Translations under genes and position numbers: made by a program
In this document: piece after piece, positions 1 through 8,342 of the stretch
Numbering within the stretch: the stretch's first letter is position 1
Layout: every line of letters starts with the position of its first letter
Assembly (NCBI GenBank): GCA_946610655.1
Contig: CAMOCH010000009.1
Coordinates: 1 to 21,185, forward strand
Length of the DNA: 21,185 nt
DNA from: an uncultured Clostridia bacterium
GTDB lineage: Bacteria > Bacillota > Clostridia > Christensenellales > UBA1242
Direction: 5' to 3'
Notes under the pieces: generated by a model
Told to the model about the DNA's origin: nothing
Database searches by the model: none
The model's input: only the letters and a program-made list of their open reading frames with translations

Positions 1-495
1 GAAACTGTTGGATGGATTCCAAGATATGTTGATGAAGGTTACACAAGCTATGAATATATTGAAAGAGTAGGTAATATTGAAAGTTTGTGTCATGTGCTTA
101 AATTGTATGACGATTTGGTTTATGAAAACTATATGTCAACATTTAACACAATAATAGAAGTTCTTCCAACAGAATTGGTAAAGAAAATAAAAAAATTAAC
201 AAAAAAATGTGACAAAGCAAACATTGTTAGCGTTATTGACCTTGCTGCTTACGAGGTTGAAGAATATCGCTTAAAAACAACATACAACAAATTGTTTAAT
301 TATGGATGCTTACTTGGCATAGATATTTCCAAAGAGGGCTATCAATTTTGTTACAAAATGAACAAAACTCAAGAAAGACAAATATTGTCGCTCATCGAAA
401 GCAATCTTCCAATAGACTTAGCACCAGTGCTTGGGAAAATTAAAAAGATTGATTACAAAATTGGTTATGTTAAACAACATGGAATAAGAATATAA
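1..495 (+). CDS. Unrecognised protein, 3' part (5' end outside window)
   Basis: The reading frame is open from base 1 to a TAA at 493-495, giving the last 164 residues of a protein that starts outside the window. A TTG at 85 could be a start but has no ribosome binding site, and the frame continues upstream with protein-like sequence (ETVGWIPRYVDEGY...), so a truncated gene is the better reading. The fragment looks soluble and mixed alpha/beta, with a lysine-rich patch near the middle (KKIKKLTKKCDK) and no signal peptide or membrane segment. The GWIPR motif near the left edge recalls the GYVPR-type motif of HIRAN domains, but that is one short resemblance and I do not assign it. A strong intrinsic terminator begins within the stop codon, so this gene ends its transcription unit. 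Function unknown. Confidence 0.75.
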   Translation, partial: ETVGWIPRYVDEGYTSYEYIERVGNIESLCHVLKLYDDLVYENYMSTFNTIIEVLPTELVKKIKKLTKKCDKANIVSVIDLAAYEVEEYRLKTTYNKLFNYGCLLGIDISKEGYQFCYKMNKTQERQILSLIESNLPIDLAPVLGKIKKIDYKIGYVKQHGIRI

Positions 496-522
496 CACAA
501 CGCAAAAACCGTTGTGTTTTTT
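494..522 (+). terminator. Intrinsic terminator after the first gene
   Basis: Nine-base-pair stem AACACAACG (494-502) / CGTTGTGTT (510-518), loop CAAAAAC, running into a T tract at 517-522. The left arm overlaps the last bases of the stop codon of the upstream gene. Confidence 0.88.
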
Positions 523-534
523 GTTTATAACATA

Positions 535-563
535 TTGTTTTTTTGATTATTGTATGGTATAAT
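535..563 (+). promoter_or_regulatory. Promoter for the 588-1031 gene
   Basis: The -10 is a perfect TATAAT (558-563) preceded by TGG at 555-557, an extended -10. The -35 is TTGTTT (535-540), a 3/6 match, with a 17-base spacer. Predicted start is near 570, just before the ribosome binding site. Confidence 0.7.
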
Positions 564-587
564 CTAAGCAAATGGAGGATTATTGCT

Positions 588-1031
588 ATGGAAATATTTG
601 AATATAATCAAGATTTTATAAAAGAAGTTTGTAAAAAACATAATTTCAATAAAAATCAATTAAACAGATTTGAAATATTTTGTTTTAACTTGAGAGCAAT
701 AGGTTTACAAGGTGAACGTGGAATTTCAAAATATAGAAATATGAACCATGAAAATCTACAAAAAATGTTGAAAGAAGCTATTAATGGCATTAACAAGTAT
801 CCAAACTTAGATATAGTTACATACAATTTTGAAGAGTTTGATATTTTACCAAACGGGGTTCCTTTAACATCATCAGGAAAGGTTGATGTAGATAAAATGA
901 AGAAAGAAGAGGAACTTTTGAAAGTTGAAGAAGCTGTAAAAAAATATCCTGAAGTAGCCACTGAATTTGAATTGCTTGCAGGAGTTGCAAGAGTTAATGA
1001 AAAAGATGATATTGAACACATGATTAGATAG
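588..1031 (+). CDS. Unrecognised small soluble protein, 147 aa
   Basis: Start chosen at ATG 588 because GGAGG at 574-578 sits nine bases upstream; an upstream in-frame alternative at 543 would begin inside the promoter. The product is 147 residues, soluble, with no signal peptide or membrane segment. The N-terminal half is lysine/asparagine-rich and predicted helical. A DILPNG turn lies near the middle, and the C-terminal third is strongly charged and probably helical (KMKKEEELLKVEEAVKK). I do not recognise the family. It has its own promoter and terminator and is therefore probably a single-gene unit. It lies directly upstream of the str operon, but nothing in the sequence links it functionally to translation. 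An open frame on the opposite strand is a shadow. Confidence 0.72.
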   Translation: MEIFEYNQDFIKEVCKKHNFNKNQLNRFEIFCFNLRAIGLQGERGISKYRNMNHENLQKMLKEAINGINKYPNLDIVTYNFEEFDILPNGVPLTSSGKVDVDKMKKEEELLKVEEAVKKYPEVATEFELLAGVARVNEKDDIEHMIR

Positions 1032-1065
1032 ACACATGTAAATTTTAGACATTTTAGTTAAACAT

Positions 1066-1088
1066 TAAAACAGGTTTTTGCCTGTTTT
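1066..1088 (+). terminator. Intrinsic terminator before the str operon
   Basis: Stem AAAACAGG (1067-1074) / CCTGTTTT (1081-1088), loop TTTTTG, followed by a T-rich run to 1096. It separates the 588-1031 gene from the rpsL promoter. Confidence 0.85.
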
Positions 1089-1130
1089 TATTTTTTACTA
1101 AAAATATTTAATTTTTTGCATAAAATTGTA

Positions 1131-1159
1131 TTGACAATTATTCTTCAATTTGCTAGAAT
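1131..1159 (+). promoter_or_regulatory. Strong promoter of the str operon (rpsL)
   Basis: Perfect -35 TTGACA (1131-1136), exactly 17 bases of spacer, then TAGAAT (1154-1159) preceded by TGC (1151-1153), an extended -10. Predicted start is near 1166, leaving a leader of about 128 bases before rpsL. Confidence 0.88.
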
Positions 1160-1179
1160 AACAACGCATGACAAATCGT

Positions 1180-1243
1180 GTTTAGCATTTTTTGTGCACA
1201 AATTTTTTTATAGGTGTGTAAAAATTTTGTGTAAACTTGCTAA
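1180..1243 (+). promoter_or_regulatory. Structured rpsL mRNA leader (candidate cis-regulatory RNA)
   Basis: Nested inverted repeats lie in the leader: TTAGCA (1182-1187) / TGCTAA (1238-1243), or alternatively GTTTA (1180-1184) / TAAAC (1232-1236). Inside them are CACAAA (1197-1202) / TTTGTG (1226-1231) and an inner TTTTTA/TAAAAA stem with loop TAGGTGTG. The element also contains a perfect 12-base palindrome, TTTGTGCACAAA (1191-1202), which could alternatively be a DNA operator. Ribosomal protein operons are often regulated by such leaders. I do not recognise this one, and the AU-rich arms could pair by chance. Confidence 0.4.
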
Positions 1244-1293
1244 GAATTTCCTCATGGGGCTGGGGAGTTCAAATCAATTTAGGAGGTAGAACT

Positions 1294-1671
1294 ATGCCAA
1301 CCATCGCTCAATTAGTCCGTCACGGTAAAGGCAGAAAAGATAAAGTTTCTAAACCAAAATCACCAATTTTGGAACAATGTCCTCAAAAGAGAGGCGTTTG
1401 TCTTTCTGTTTCTACAACTTCTCCAAAGAAACCAAACTCTGCACTTAGAAAAATTGCGAGAGTTCGTCTTTCTAACAAACAAGAAGGTACGGTATATATT
1501 CCAGGTATTGGCCACAATCTTCAAGAGCACAGTGTTGTTCTTATTCGTGGCGGTCGTGTAAAAGACCTTCCTGGTGTACGTTATCATATTATTCGTGGCA
1601 CACTTGACACAGCTGGTGTTAAGGATCGCAAACAAGCCAGAAGTAAATATGGTGCAAAACGCCCTAAATAA
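1294..1671 (+). CDS. rpsL: Small ribosomal subunit protein S12 (uS12)
   Basis: S12 sits at the decoding centre of the 30S subunit and helps control tRNA selection accuracy. The product is 125 residues, the usual length for forms lacking the N-terminal insertion of Bacillus S12. Conserved blocks are CPQKRGVC (29-36), [10 protein letters not shown] (44-53) and [25 protein letters not shown] (74-98, key residues K90 and D91). The lysines where streptomycin-resistance changes usually fall are both present, so the sequence looks streptomycin-sensitive at S12. Start chosen at ATG 1294 because AGGAGGT (1281-1287) precedes it; an in-frame TTG at 1237 would add 19 residues with no family counterpart. 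It is the first gene of rpsL-rpsG-fusA-tuf, 37 bases before rpsG. Confidence 0.98.
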   Translation: MPTIAQLVRHGKGRKDKVSKPKSPILEQCPQKRGVCLSVSTTSPKKPNSALRKIARVRLSNKQEGTVYIPGIGHNLQEHSVVLIRGGRVKDLPGVRYHIIRGTLDTAGVKDRKQARSKYGAKRPK

Positions 1672-1690
1672 ATTAGGAAATATTAATTAA

Positions 1691-2179
<489 letters not shown>

Positions 2180-2193
2180 GATAGAGAATTTTA

Positions 2194-2247
2194 TAAACAG
2201 GCATATGTGTTATGTCTGTTTAATTTAGTTTATATAAACAATTTTTT
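2194..2247 (+). terminator. Hairpin(s) between rpsG and fusA, probable partial terminator
   Basis: A 12-pair stem with one G-U pair: TAAACAGGCATA (2194-2205) / TATGTCTGTTTA (2211-2222), loop TGTGT. Then comes a perfect palindrome GTTTATATAAAC (2228-2239) and a six-T run at 2242-2247. The first stem is strong but the T run does not follow it directly, so incomplete termination or 3'-end processing is as likely as full termination. Confidence 0.55.
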
Positions 2248-2312
2248 AACACGATTTTTTGTAATTTATTAATAAAAATAGTGTAGATTTTATAAAAAGT
2301 GTTTAAAATTGT

Positions 2313-2341
2313 TTGTAAAAATCGTAAAAATATTTTATAAT
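2313..2341 (+). promoter_or_regulatory. Promoter for fusA-tuf
   Basis: TTGTAA (2313-2318, 4/6 match), a 17-base spacer and a perfect TATAAT (2336-2341). Predicted start is near 2348. It would let fusA-tuf be made independently of rpsL-rpsG. The leader has a small hairpin, TTATGG (2354-2359) / CCATAA (2372-2377), ahead of the ribosome binding site. Confidence 0.65.
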
Positions 2342-2406
2342 GATAAAGTAGATTTATGGGGGACATTGCTTCCATAAGATGCAAAAATGTAGGAGAAAAT
2401 ACTAAT

Positions 2407-4485
2407 ATGCCAAGAGATTATGCATTAGAAAAAATTAGAAACATTGGTATTATGGCCCACATCGATGCCGGAAAAACAACAACTACTGAACGTATTTTGT
2501 ATTACACCGGAAAATCTCACAAGATTGGTGAAGTGCATGATGGTCAAGCAACAATGGACTGGATGGCACAAGAGCAAGAACGTGGTATAACAATCACTTC
2601 TGCTGCAACAACTTGTATGTGGAAAAATCATAAAATCAATATTATTGATACCCCAGGACACGTTGACTTTACTGTTGAAGTTGAACGTAGTTTGAAAGTT
2701 CTTGACGGAGCTATTGAACTCTTTACTGCAAAAGAGGGTGTTCAAGCTCAATCAATCAAAGTTTGGAAACAAGCTGATAAGTATCATGTTCCAAGAATTG
2801 CTTATGTTAACAAAATGGATATTTTGGGTGCAGACTTCTTTGCTGCCGTTAAAGCAATGAGAGAGCAACTTGGTGCAAACGCTGTTCCTCTTCAAATTCC
2901 TATTGGAAAAGAAGACAGCTTTAAAGGTATTGTAGATTTGGTTGAAATGAAGGCTGAAATTTATAAAGATGATGAAGGTAAAGAAATTGAAGTTACCGAC
3001 ATCCCTGCAGACCTTAAAGACCTTGCTGAACAATATCATGCAGAACTTATCGAACATGTTGCTGAACTTGATGACACATTACTTGAAAAATATTTCAATG
3101 GTGAAGAACTTACTGTTGCTGAAATTAAAAAAGCAATCAGAAAAGGAACAATCGCTCTTGAAATTACACCTGTTCTTTGTGGTTCATCATACAAGAATAA
3201 AGGAACACAACTTTTGCTTGATGCAGTTGTTGACTACTTCCCAAGTCCTTTGGATATTCCACCAGTTGAAGGTGTTGATCCAAAAACTGGAAATAAAATT
3301 GTAAGAAAAGCAAGTGATGACGAACCATTAAGTGGTCTTGCATTTAAAATTGCTAAAGACCAATTTGGAACACTTACATTCTTTAGAATTTATTCTGGTA
3401 AGATTACTTCTGGAAGCTATGTATATAATAGCAACAAGGGAAGTAAAGAAAGAATTGGTCGACTAGTTAGAATGCACGCAAACAGCAGAACTGAAGAAGT
3501 TGAAGCTTATGCTGGTGATATTGTAGCCTTGGTTGGACTTAAAGATACAACAACTGGTGAAACACTCTGTGATGAAAACCATCCAATAGTTTTGGACCCA
3601 ATGGAATTCCCAGAACCAGTTATTAGCTTGGCTGTTGAACCAAAAACAAAAGCAGACCAAGAAAAAATGGCTAACGCTCTTAAAAAACTTTCTGAAGAAG
3701 ACCCATCATTCCGTCGTCATACAGACCAAGAAACTGGTCAAACAATCATCGAAGGAATGGGAGAACTTCACCTTGATATCATTGTTGATAGAATGAGAAG
3801 AGAATACCACGTTGAATGTAATGTTGGTGCTCCTCAAGTTGCTTATCGTGAAACAATTACAAAACCTGTATCTGTTGAAGGCAAATACATTCGTCAATCT
3901 GGTGGTAAAGGTCAATATGGTCACTGCGTAGTTCGCTTTGAACCACTTAAACCAGGTGAAGGATATCAATTTGTTGATGAAACTGTTGGTGGATCAATTC
4001 CAAAAGAATATATCCCTGCAGTTGACAAAGGTATTCAAGAAGCAAGAATGAGTGGTGTGCTTGCCGGATATGAAACAGTTGACTTTAAAGCAACAGTTTA
4101 TGACGGAAGCTATCACGAAGTCGACTCTTCTGAAATGGCATTTAAGATTGCTGCATCAATGGCATTCAAGGATGGTATGAAGAAAGGTAATCCTGTTATT
4201 CTTGAACCTATCATGAACGTTGAAATTGAAGTTCCTGATCAATATCTCGGAGATGTTATGGGAGACGTTTCAAAACGTCGTGGTAGTGTAACTGGAACAA
4301 GTTCTAAAAATGGAATGCAAACAATTCGTGCTGAAATTCCACTTGCAGAAATGTTCGGTTATGTAAGTGACCTTAGAAGCAACACTCAAGGTCGTGGAAA
4401 CTACACAATGGAACCATCACACTATGCTGAAGTTCCAAGAAATGTTGCAGAAAAAATAATTGGTGACAATGCTAAAAAAGCATAA
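2407..4485 (+). CDS. fusA: Elongation factor G
   Basis: Translocation GTPase that moves tRNA and mRNA through the ribosome and, with RRF, splits ribosomes for recycling. The 692-residue product has the normal length. GTPase motifs are AHIDAGKT (17-24), RGITI (59-63), DTPGH (81-85) and NKMD (135-138). The rest shows the G' subdomain, domain II and the C-terminal domains, including the conserved [10 protein letters not shown] and [13 protein letters not shown] stretches and the [10 protein letters not shown] tail. Start chosen at ATG 2407, with AGGAG at 2391-2395. An in-frame ATG at 2356 would add 17 residues, but it lies about 8 bases from the predicted transcript start, has no ribosome binding site and has no family counterpart. 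tuf follows after 34 bases, so the two are co-transcribed. Confidence 0.98.
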   Translation: MPRDYALEKIRNIGIMAHIDAGKTTTTERILYYTGKSHKIGEVHDGQATMDWMAQEQERGITITSAATTCMWKNHKINIIDTPGHVDFTVEVERSLKVLDGAIELFTAKEGVQAQSIKVWKQADKYHVPRIAYVNKMDILGADFFAAVKAMREQLGANAVPLQIPIGKEDSFKGIVDLVEMKAEIYKDDEGKEIEVTDIPADLKDLAEQYHAELIEHVAELDDTLLEKYFNGEELTVAEIKKAIRKGTIALEITPVLCGSSYKNKGTQLLLDAVVDYFPSPLDIPPVEGVDPKTGNKIVRKASDDEPLSGLAFKIAKDQFGTLTFFRIYSGKITSGSYVYNSNKGSKERIGRLVRMHANSRTEEVEAYAGDIVALVGLKDTTTGETLCDENHPIVLDPMEFPEPVISLAVEPKTKADQEKMANALKKLSEEDPSFRRHTDQETGQTIIEGMGELHLDIIVDRMRREYHVECNVGAPQVAYRETITKPVSVEGKYIRQSGGKGQYGHCVVRFEPLKPGEGYQFVDETVGGSIPKEYIPAVDKGIQEARMSGVLAGYETVDFKATVYDGSYHEVDSSEMAFKIAASMAFKDGMKKGNPVILEPIMNVEIEVPDQYLGDVMGDVSKRRGSVTGTSSKNGMQTIRAEIPLAEMFGYVSDLRSNTQGRGNYTMEPSHYAEVPRNVAEKIIGDNAKKA

Positions 4486-4519
4486 TAATAAATCACAAAA
4501 AAGTAAAGGAGAATAAAAA

Positions 4520-5737
4520 ATGGCTAAAGAGAAATTTAATACCTCAAAACCACACGTTAACGTTGGTACAATCGGACACGTTGACCATGGTAAAACAACA
4601 CTTTCTGCTGCAATTTCATTTATCATGTCTCACTTCTATGATCCAAACAGCAAAGAAATTAAAGACTATGATCAAATTGACTCTGCTCCAGAAGAAAAAG
4701 CAAGAGGAATAACAATCAATACAGCTCACATCGAATATCAAACAGCTAATCGTCACTACGCTCACGTAGACTGCCCAGGACACGCTGACTATGTTAAAAA
4801 CATGATCACTGGTGCTGCGCAAATGGACGGTGCTATCCTTGTTGTTGCTGCAACTGATGGTGTTATGCCTCAAACACGTGAACACATCCTTCTTGCACGT
4901 CAAGTTGGTGTTCCAAAAATCGTAGTATTCATGAACAAAATGGATCAACTTGGTGGCGACACAGAACTTGCTGACCTTGTTGAAATGGAAGTTCGTGAAC
5001 TTCTTACACAATACGGATTTGACGGAGACAACACTCCAATTATCCGTGGTTCAGCTTTCCAAGCTCTTGAAGCTGCTAAAGCTGGCAAATGGGATGATCC
5101 TGCAATAAAACCTATCCAAGAACTTATGGATGCTGTTGACACATACATCCCAACACCTGCTCGTGACAACGACAAACCATTCCTTATGCCTATCGAAGAC
5201 GTATTTACAATCACAGGACGTGGAACAGTTGTTACTGGTCGTGTAGAACGTGGTGTTCTTAAACTTAACGACACTGTTGAAATTGTTGGTCTTAAAGCTG
5301 ACAAACAACAAACAGTTGTTACAGGAATTGAAATGTTCCGTAAACTTCTTGATGAAGCTGTTGCTGGATACAACATTGGTGTGCTCCTTCGTGGTATTCA
5401 AAGAACAGATGTAGAACGTGGTCAAGTTCTTTGCAAACCAGGTACAATTCATCCACATACAGAATTCAATGCTGAAGTTTATGTTCTTACAAAAGACGAA
5501 GGTGGTCGTCATACACCATTCTTCAATAACTATCGTCCACAATTCTATTTCAGAACTACTGACGTTACTGGTTCTATCGAACTTCCAGAAGGAACTGAAA
5601 TGGTTATGCCTGGAGATAACACAAGAATGACAGTTAAACTTATCACTCCTGTTGCTATTGAAGAAGGACTTCGTTTCGCTATCCGTGAAGGTGGCAGAAC
5701 AGTAGGTTCAGGCGTTGTTTCTAAAATTATTAAATAG
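4520..5737 (+). CDS. tuf: Elongation factor Tu
   Basis: Delivers aminoacyl-tRNA to the ribosomal A site as a GTP complex. The product is 405 residues, a little longer than the usual 393-400. Motifs are GHVDHGKT (19-26), RGITI (62-66), DCPGH (84-88) and NKMD (139-142), followed by the beta-barrel domains with [38 protein letters not shown] and the [15 protein letters not shown] tail. Two oddities: a stretch two or three residues longer than in E. coli or B. subtilis just before switch I (residues 33-50), and NKMD where most EF-Tu proteins have NKCD. Ribosome binding site AAAGGAG lies just upstream. It ends the str operon at a strong terminator and is not followed by the S10 ribosomal protein cluster. 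Confidence 0.98.
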   Translation: MAKEKFNTSKPHVNVGTIGHVDHGKTTLSAAISFIMSHFYDPNSKEIKDYDQIDSAPEEKARGITINTAHIEYQTANRHYAHVDCPGHADYVKNMITGAAQMDGAILVVAATDGVMPQTREHILLARQVGVPKIVVFMNKMDQLGGDTELADLVEMEVRELLTQYGFDGDNTPIIRGSAFQALEAAKAGKWDDPAIKPIQELMDAVDTYIPTPARDNDKPFLMPIEDVFTITGRGTVVTGRVERGVLKLNDTVEIVGLKADKQQTVVTGIEMFRKLLDEAVAGYNIGVLLRGIQRTDVERGQVLCKPGTIHPHTEFNAEVYVLTKDEGGRHTPFFNNYRPQFYFRTTDVTGSIELPEGTEMVMPGDNTRMTVKLITPVAIEEGLRFAIREGGRTVGSGVVSKIIK

Positions 5738-5751
5738 TTTTAGTAAATATT

Positions 5752-5780
5752 AAAGAGAAGAGAAATCTTCTCTTTTTTTT
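5752..5780 (+). terminator. Strong intrinsic terminator of the str operon
   Basis: Ten-base-pair stem AAAGAGAAGA (5752-5761) / TCTTCTCTTT (5766-5775), closed by a GAAA tetraloop (GNRA type), with an eight-T tract at 5773-5780. Confidence 0.95.
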
Positions 5781-5826
5781 GTTCGTAAAATATTATATAT
5801 TTTAAATTGAACCTCAGCTGTTTCGT

Positions 5827-5867
5827 TTGACAACATATTTAAAAAGATTGTAATATAATGATATAAT
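5827..5867 (+). promoter_or_regulatory. Overlapping promoters for the lipoprotein gene
   Basis: A perfect TTGACA (5827-5832) stands 18 bases before TAATAT (5851-5856). A second arrangement is TTAAAA (5839-5844), a 17-base spacer and a perfect TATAAT (5862-5867) preceded by TGA, an extended -10. Either gives a short leader ending in the ribosome binding site TAGGAG near 5877-5882. Which is used cannot be told from sequence. Confidence 0.65.
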
Positions 5868-5889
5868 AAAAAAAAATAGGAGAGCATGT

Positions 5890-8262
5890 ATGAAGAAAAT
5901 TTTATATGGTTTATTAGCTTTTTTGTTTGTTTTACCTTTGTCTTTAGCAGTTGTTGGTTGTAAAAAACAAACATGCACAATAACTTATATGGTTGGTGAA
6001 GAGATTTATAAAACTCAAACAATAGAAGCAGGTCAAAAAATACCTGAAATTGATAACCCTACAAAAGATAATTATGATTTTATGGGTTGGTATTTGAGCG
6101 AAATCTCTCAGAAGAAAATTACAAATGATACTTCTATTAATGGTGATTTAACTGTTTATGCAAGATTTAAATTAACTCAATACAATATTACATATGTTTT
6201 AAATGGTGGCATTAACGTTGGAGCAAACCAAAAAACATATACTGCTGAAGATAGTTTTAATTTTTCAGCTGCAATAAAACAAGGTTATGATTTTGATGCT
6301 TGGTATGACAATGCTAACTTTGAAGGAGACCCAGTAACTGGTATCACTCTTGGAACAACAGGTGATAAAACTGTTTATGCAAAATGGAATTTGCATGATT
6401 ATTCAATAGAATATCATTTGCTTGGTGGCGAAATTGAAGAAGGTGCGAACCCAACAACATACACATACGAAACAAATACAATAACACTTGCAGCACCAAC
6501 AAAAGTTGATGAAAATGGGGTTGTTTACACATTCCTTGGTTGGTTTACTAATGAATTTTCTGGTGACAAAGTAACAACAATTCCTAAACATTCTGCAGGA
6601 GATGTTAAATTGTATGCAAGATGGGAAGCAACCTTAACAGTTAATGAACACTTGGTTGAAAACATTAACTCAACAATTGCAGAACTTGATAACGACCACT
6701 ATAACGCACATAATAAAGGAGATGTTCTTTCTGTTGAAGATTTGAACTTAACAAACGACTATTATGTTCTTGTTGGTGAATTTTTGAATATTGGAGAAGT
6801 TGAAAGCGTAAGTTTTGGTAATGCAATATTTGAACAAAATCAAGAATTTAACTTGTCAATCGGCAAAAATGCAAAAGTTGTTGCAAAAGCATTCTATACA
6901 ACAGATAACTCATCAGATGAATTATTTGGTGAAAACACTAGAGTTATAACAAAACTTTATGTTGCAGCTCCAATTCTTGCTGTTGAATTTGTTGATGGCA
7001 ACGCATTTAAAGTTAACGATATTGAATATAAAACAGAAGACTTTAATGTTGATGAATTAGAAATAACCGATATTGCTTTTGAAGATAATGATGTTAGAAA
7101 TACAATTGAAGAAATTGATGATGGCAAATATCTTTGCACAATAACAACTGGTCAAAAGTTTATTGGATTTGGTAATTTTGAAGATTCAAGTCTTGTATTT
7201 TTAACTCGTAAATATTACACATATGCAAATGGCAATGTTACTGTAAGTTATGGTTTAACAGACCTTGATGATATTGCTGGGGGCAACTATTTAGGATTCT
7301 ATCCTGTTGGTTGGATTGAAGATGGTGCAGCAGACAAAGATGAAAAACTTGCTTATAATAATGGACTTACAATTGATTATACAATGTTTGGAGTAACAAG
7401 CACAGGCGAAATGCTTGGAGTTAAAACAATTCAATTAATTATCAACACAGAAGTTGTTACAGTTAGTGATAGTTTTGAACAAGATTTGGCAATGAGTATT
7501 GGTGCATTTACAATGAATTATTATAATGAATTCCATGACCAAGGAGTAAAATCTCTTGAAGAACTTGGTATTAATAAGAGCAGTTATTATGTTGCAGTGG
7601 GAACTTTGAACAGAGACTTTACTGTTAACTCAATAGCTTTTGATGACACAGTTTATAATGCAACAGACAAAGTTAAACTTTCTATTGGTCTTAACACTTT
7701 TGTTGATGATTATGTGTTCTATGTTGAAAACAAAGTGTTATATGTTGCTGCAACAATATTTGCAACAGAAACAATAAGTGTACCAACTTTTAAGATTAAC
7801 AACATCGCTTATTACTTGGGAGAACCTGATATTGATGAAATTACTGCTGATGTTGGATTCTATTATCATAAAAACGGAACAGTAGAAAAACAACTTGATG
7901 GAACATACTTATACACAACAGATTCAAGTCAAGAATGTTTGTCTATTGGAGCAGGTCATGATGATGCAATCGCAAATTCTGCAGCAATTCTTGTTAGAAT
8001 GGAATCAACCTTAACTGACGGAACAAAGAGTGTTTCTTATGCGTTAACAACAACTGATGCTCTTGGTGCAGAAGAATATTTCACATTCTATCCACTTAAA
8101 TACCATTATGATGATACTCTTACAGATGCTGAAAAACTTGCATACAAAGAAACACATGATGGTTACACATTGGAATTGACATTATATGCAATGACACAAT
8201 ATGGTGTGGTTCTTGGTGGTGGAACATATACTGTTGTTGTTGATATGGCGGATGAAATGTAA
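5890..8262 (+). CDS. Surface lipoprotein with three InlB-type repeats and a duplicated C-terminal unit
   Basis: Predicted cell-surface lipoprotein of 790 residues. A lipoprotein signal peptide covers residues 1-23, with lipobox VVGC and Cys24 as the lipidation site; a Sec signal with SPase II processing is expected. Three InlB B-repeats (Listeria-Bacteroides type) follow at about 28-97, 98-168 and 170-247, each ending in the F.GWY...Y.KW/F pattern (MGWY, DAWY, LGWF; YARF, YAKW, YARW). Residues about 251-520 and 525-788 are two copies of one unit, sharing in order YYV.VG, V.SI/VSF-type, LSIG, LYVAA, FK.N.I.Y, VSY.LT, FYP and EKLAY. I do not recognise that unit. Start ATG 5890 has TAGGAG just upstream; an ATG at 5886 is in another frame. 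The gene has its own promoter and terminator. A role in adhesion or cell-wall interaction is inferred from the repeats only. Confidence 0.88.
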   Translation: MKKILYGLLAFLFVLPLSLAVVGCKKQTCTITYMVGEEIYKTQTIEAGQKIPEIDNPTKDNYDFMGWYLSEISQKKITNDTSINGDLTVYARFKLTQYNITYVLNGGINVGANQKTYTAEDSFNFSAAIKQGYDFDAWYDNANFEGDPVTGITLGTTGDKTVYAKWNLHDYSIEYHLLGGEIEEGANPTTYTYETNTITLAAPTKVDENGVVYTFLGWFTNEFSGDKVTTIPKHSAGDVKLYARWEATLTVNEHLVENINSTIAELDNDHYNAHNKGDVLSVEDLNLTNDYYVLVGEFLNIGEVESVSFGNAIFEQNQEFNLSIGKNAKVVAKAFYTTDNSSDELFGENTRVITKLYVAAPILAVEFVDGNAFKVNDIEYKTEDFNVDELEITDIAFEDNDVRNTIEEIDDGKYLCTITTGQKFIGFGNFEDSSLVFLTRKYYTYANGNVTVSYGLTDLDDIAGGNYLGFYPVGWIEDGAADKDEKLAYNNGLTIDYTMFGVTSTGEMLGVKTIQLIINTEVVTVSDSFEQDLAMSIGAFTMNYYNEFHDQGVKSLEELGINKSSYYVAVGTLNRDFTVNSIAFDDTVYNATDKVKLSIGLNTFVDDYVFYVENKVLYVAATIFATETISVPTFKINNIAYYLGEPDIDEITADVGFYYHKNGTVEKQLDGTYLYTTDSSQECLSIGAGHDDAIANSAAILVRMESTLTDGTKSVSYALTTTDALGAEEYFTFYPLKYHYDDTLTDAEKLAYKETHDGYTLELTLYAMTQYGVVLGGGTYTVVVDMADEM

Positions 8263-8266
8263 AAAC

Positions 8267-8297
8267 AAAAAACTTACTCAAATGAGTAAGTTTTTTT
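8267..8297 (+). terminator. Intrinsic terminator after the lipoprotein gene
   Basis: Thirteen-base-pair stem AAAAAACTTACTC (8267-8279) / GAGTAAGTTTTTT (8284-8296), loop AAAT, with T run to 8297. The A run on the left arm means it could act on both strands. Confidence 0.92.
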
Positions 8298-8307
8298 ATG
8301 CAAGTTT

Positions 8308-8336
8308 TTGCAATTAATAAATAGTTGTGTTATAAT
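8308..8336 (+). promoter_or_regulatory. Promoter of the flippase-like gene, predicting a leaderless mRNA
   Basis: TTGCAA (8308-8313), a 17-base spacer and a perfect TATAAT (8331-8336) preceded by TGT (8328-8330), an extended -10. Only six bases separate the -10 from ATG 8343, so the predicted transcript start coincides with the start codon. Confidence 0.78.
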
Positions 8337-8342
8337 TGCGTT

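Noticed and set aside
656..1021. Minus-strand open frame of 121 codons opposite the 588-1031 gene
   Set aside because: It lies wholly opposite a gene with a promoter, ribosome binding site and terminator. Its serine/phenylalanine-rich product is what antisense of Lys/Glu-rich coding sequence gives.
1237..1293. Upstream TTG start that would lengthen S12 by 19 residues
   Set aside because: The extra residues match no S12, and AGGAGGT at 1281-1287 clearly serves ATG 1294.
2356..2406. In-frame ATG that would lengthen EF-G by 17 residues
   Set aside because: It has no ribosome binding site and no family counterpart. AGGAG at 2391-2395 serves ATG 2407, and the 692-residue product is the standard length.
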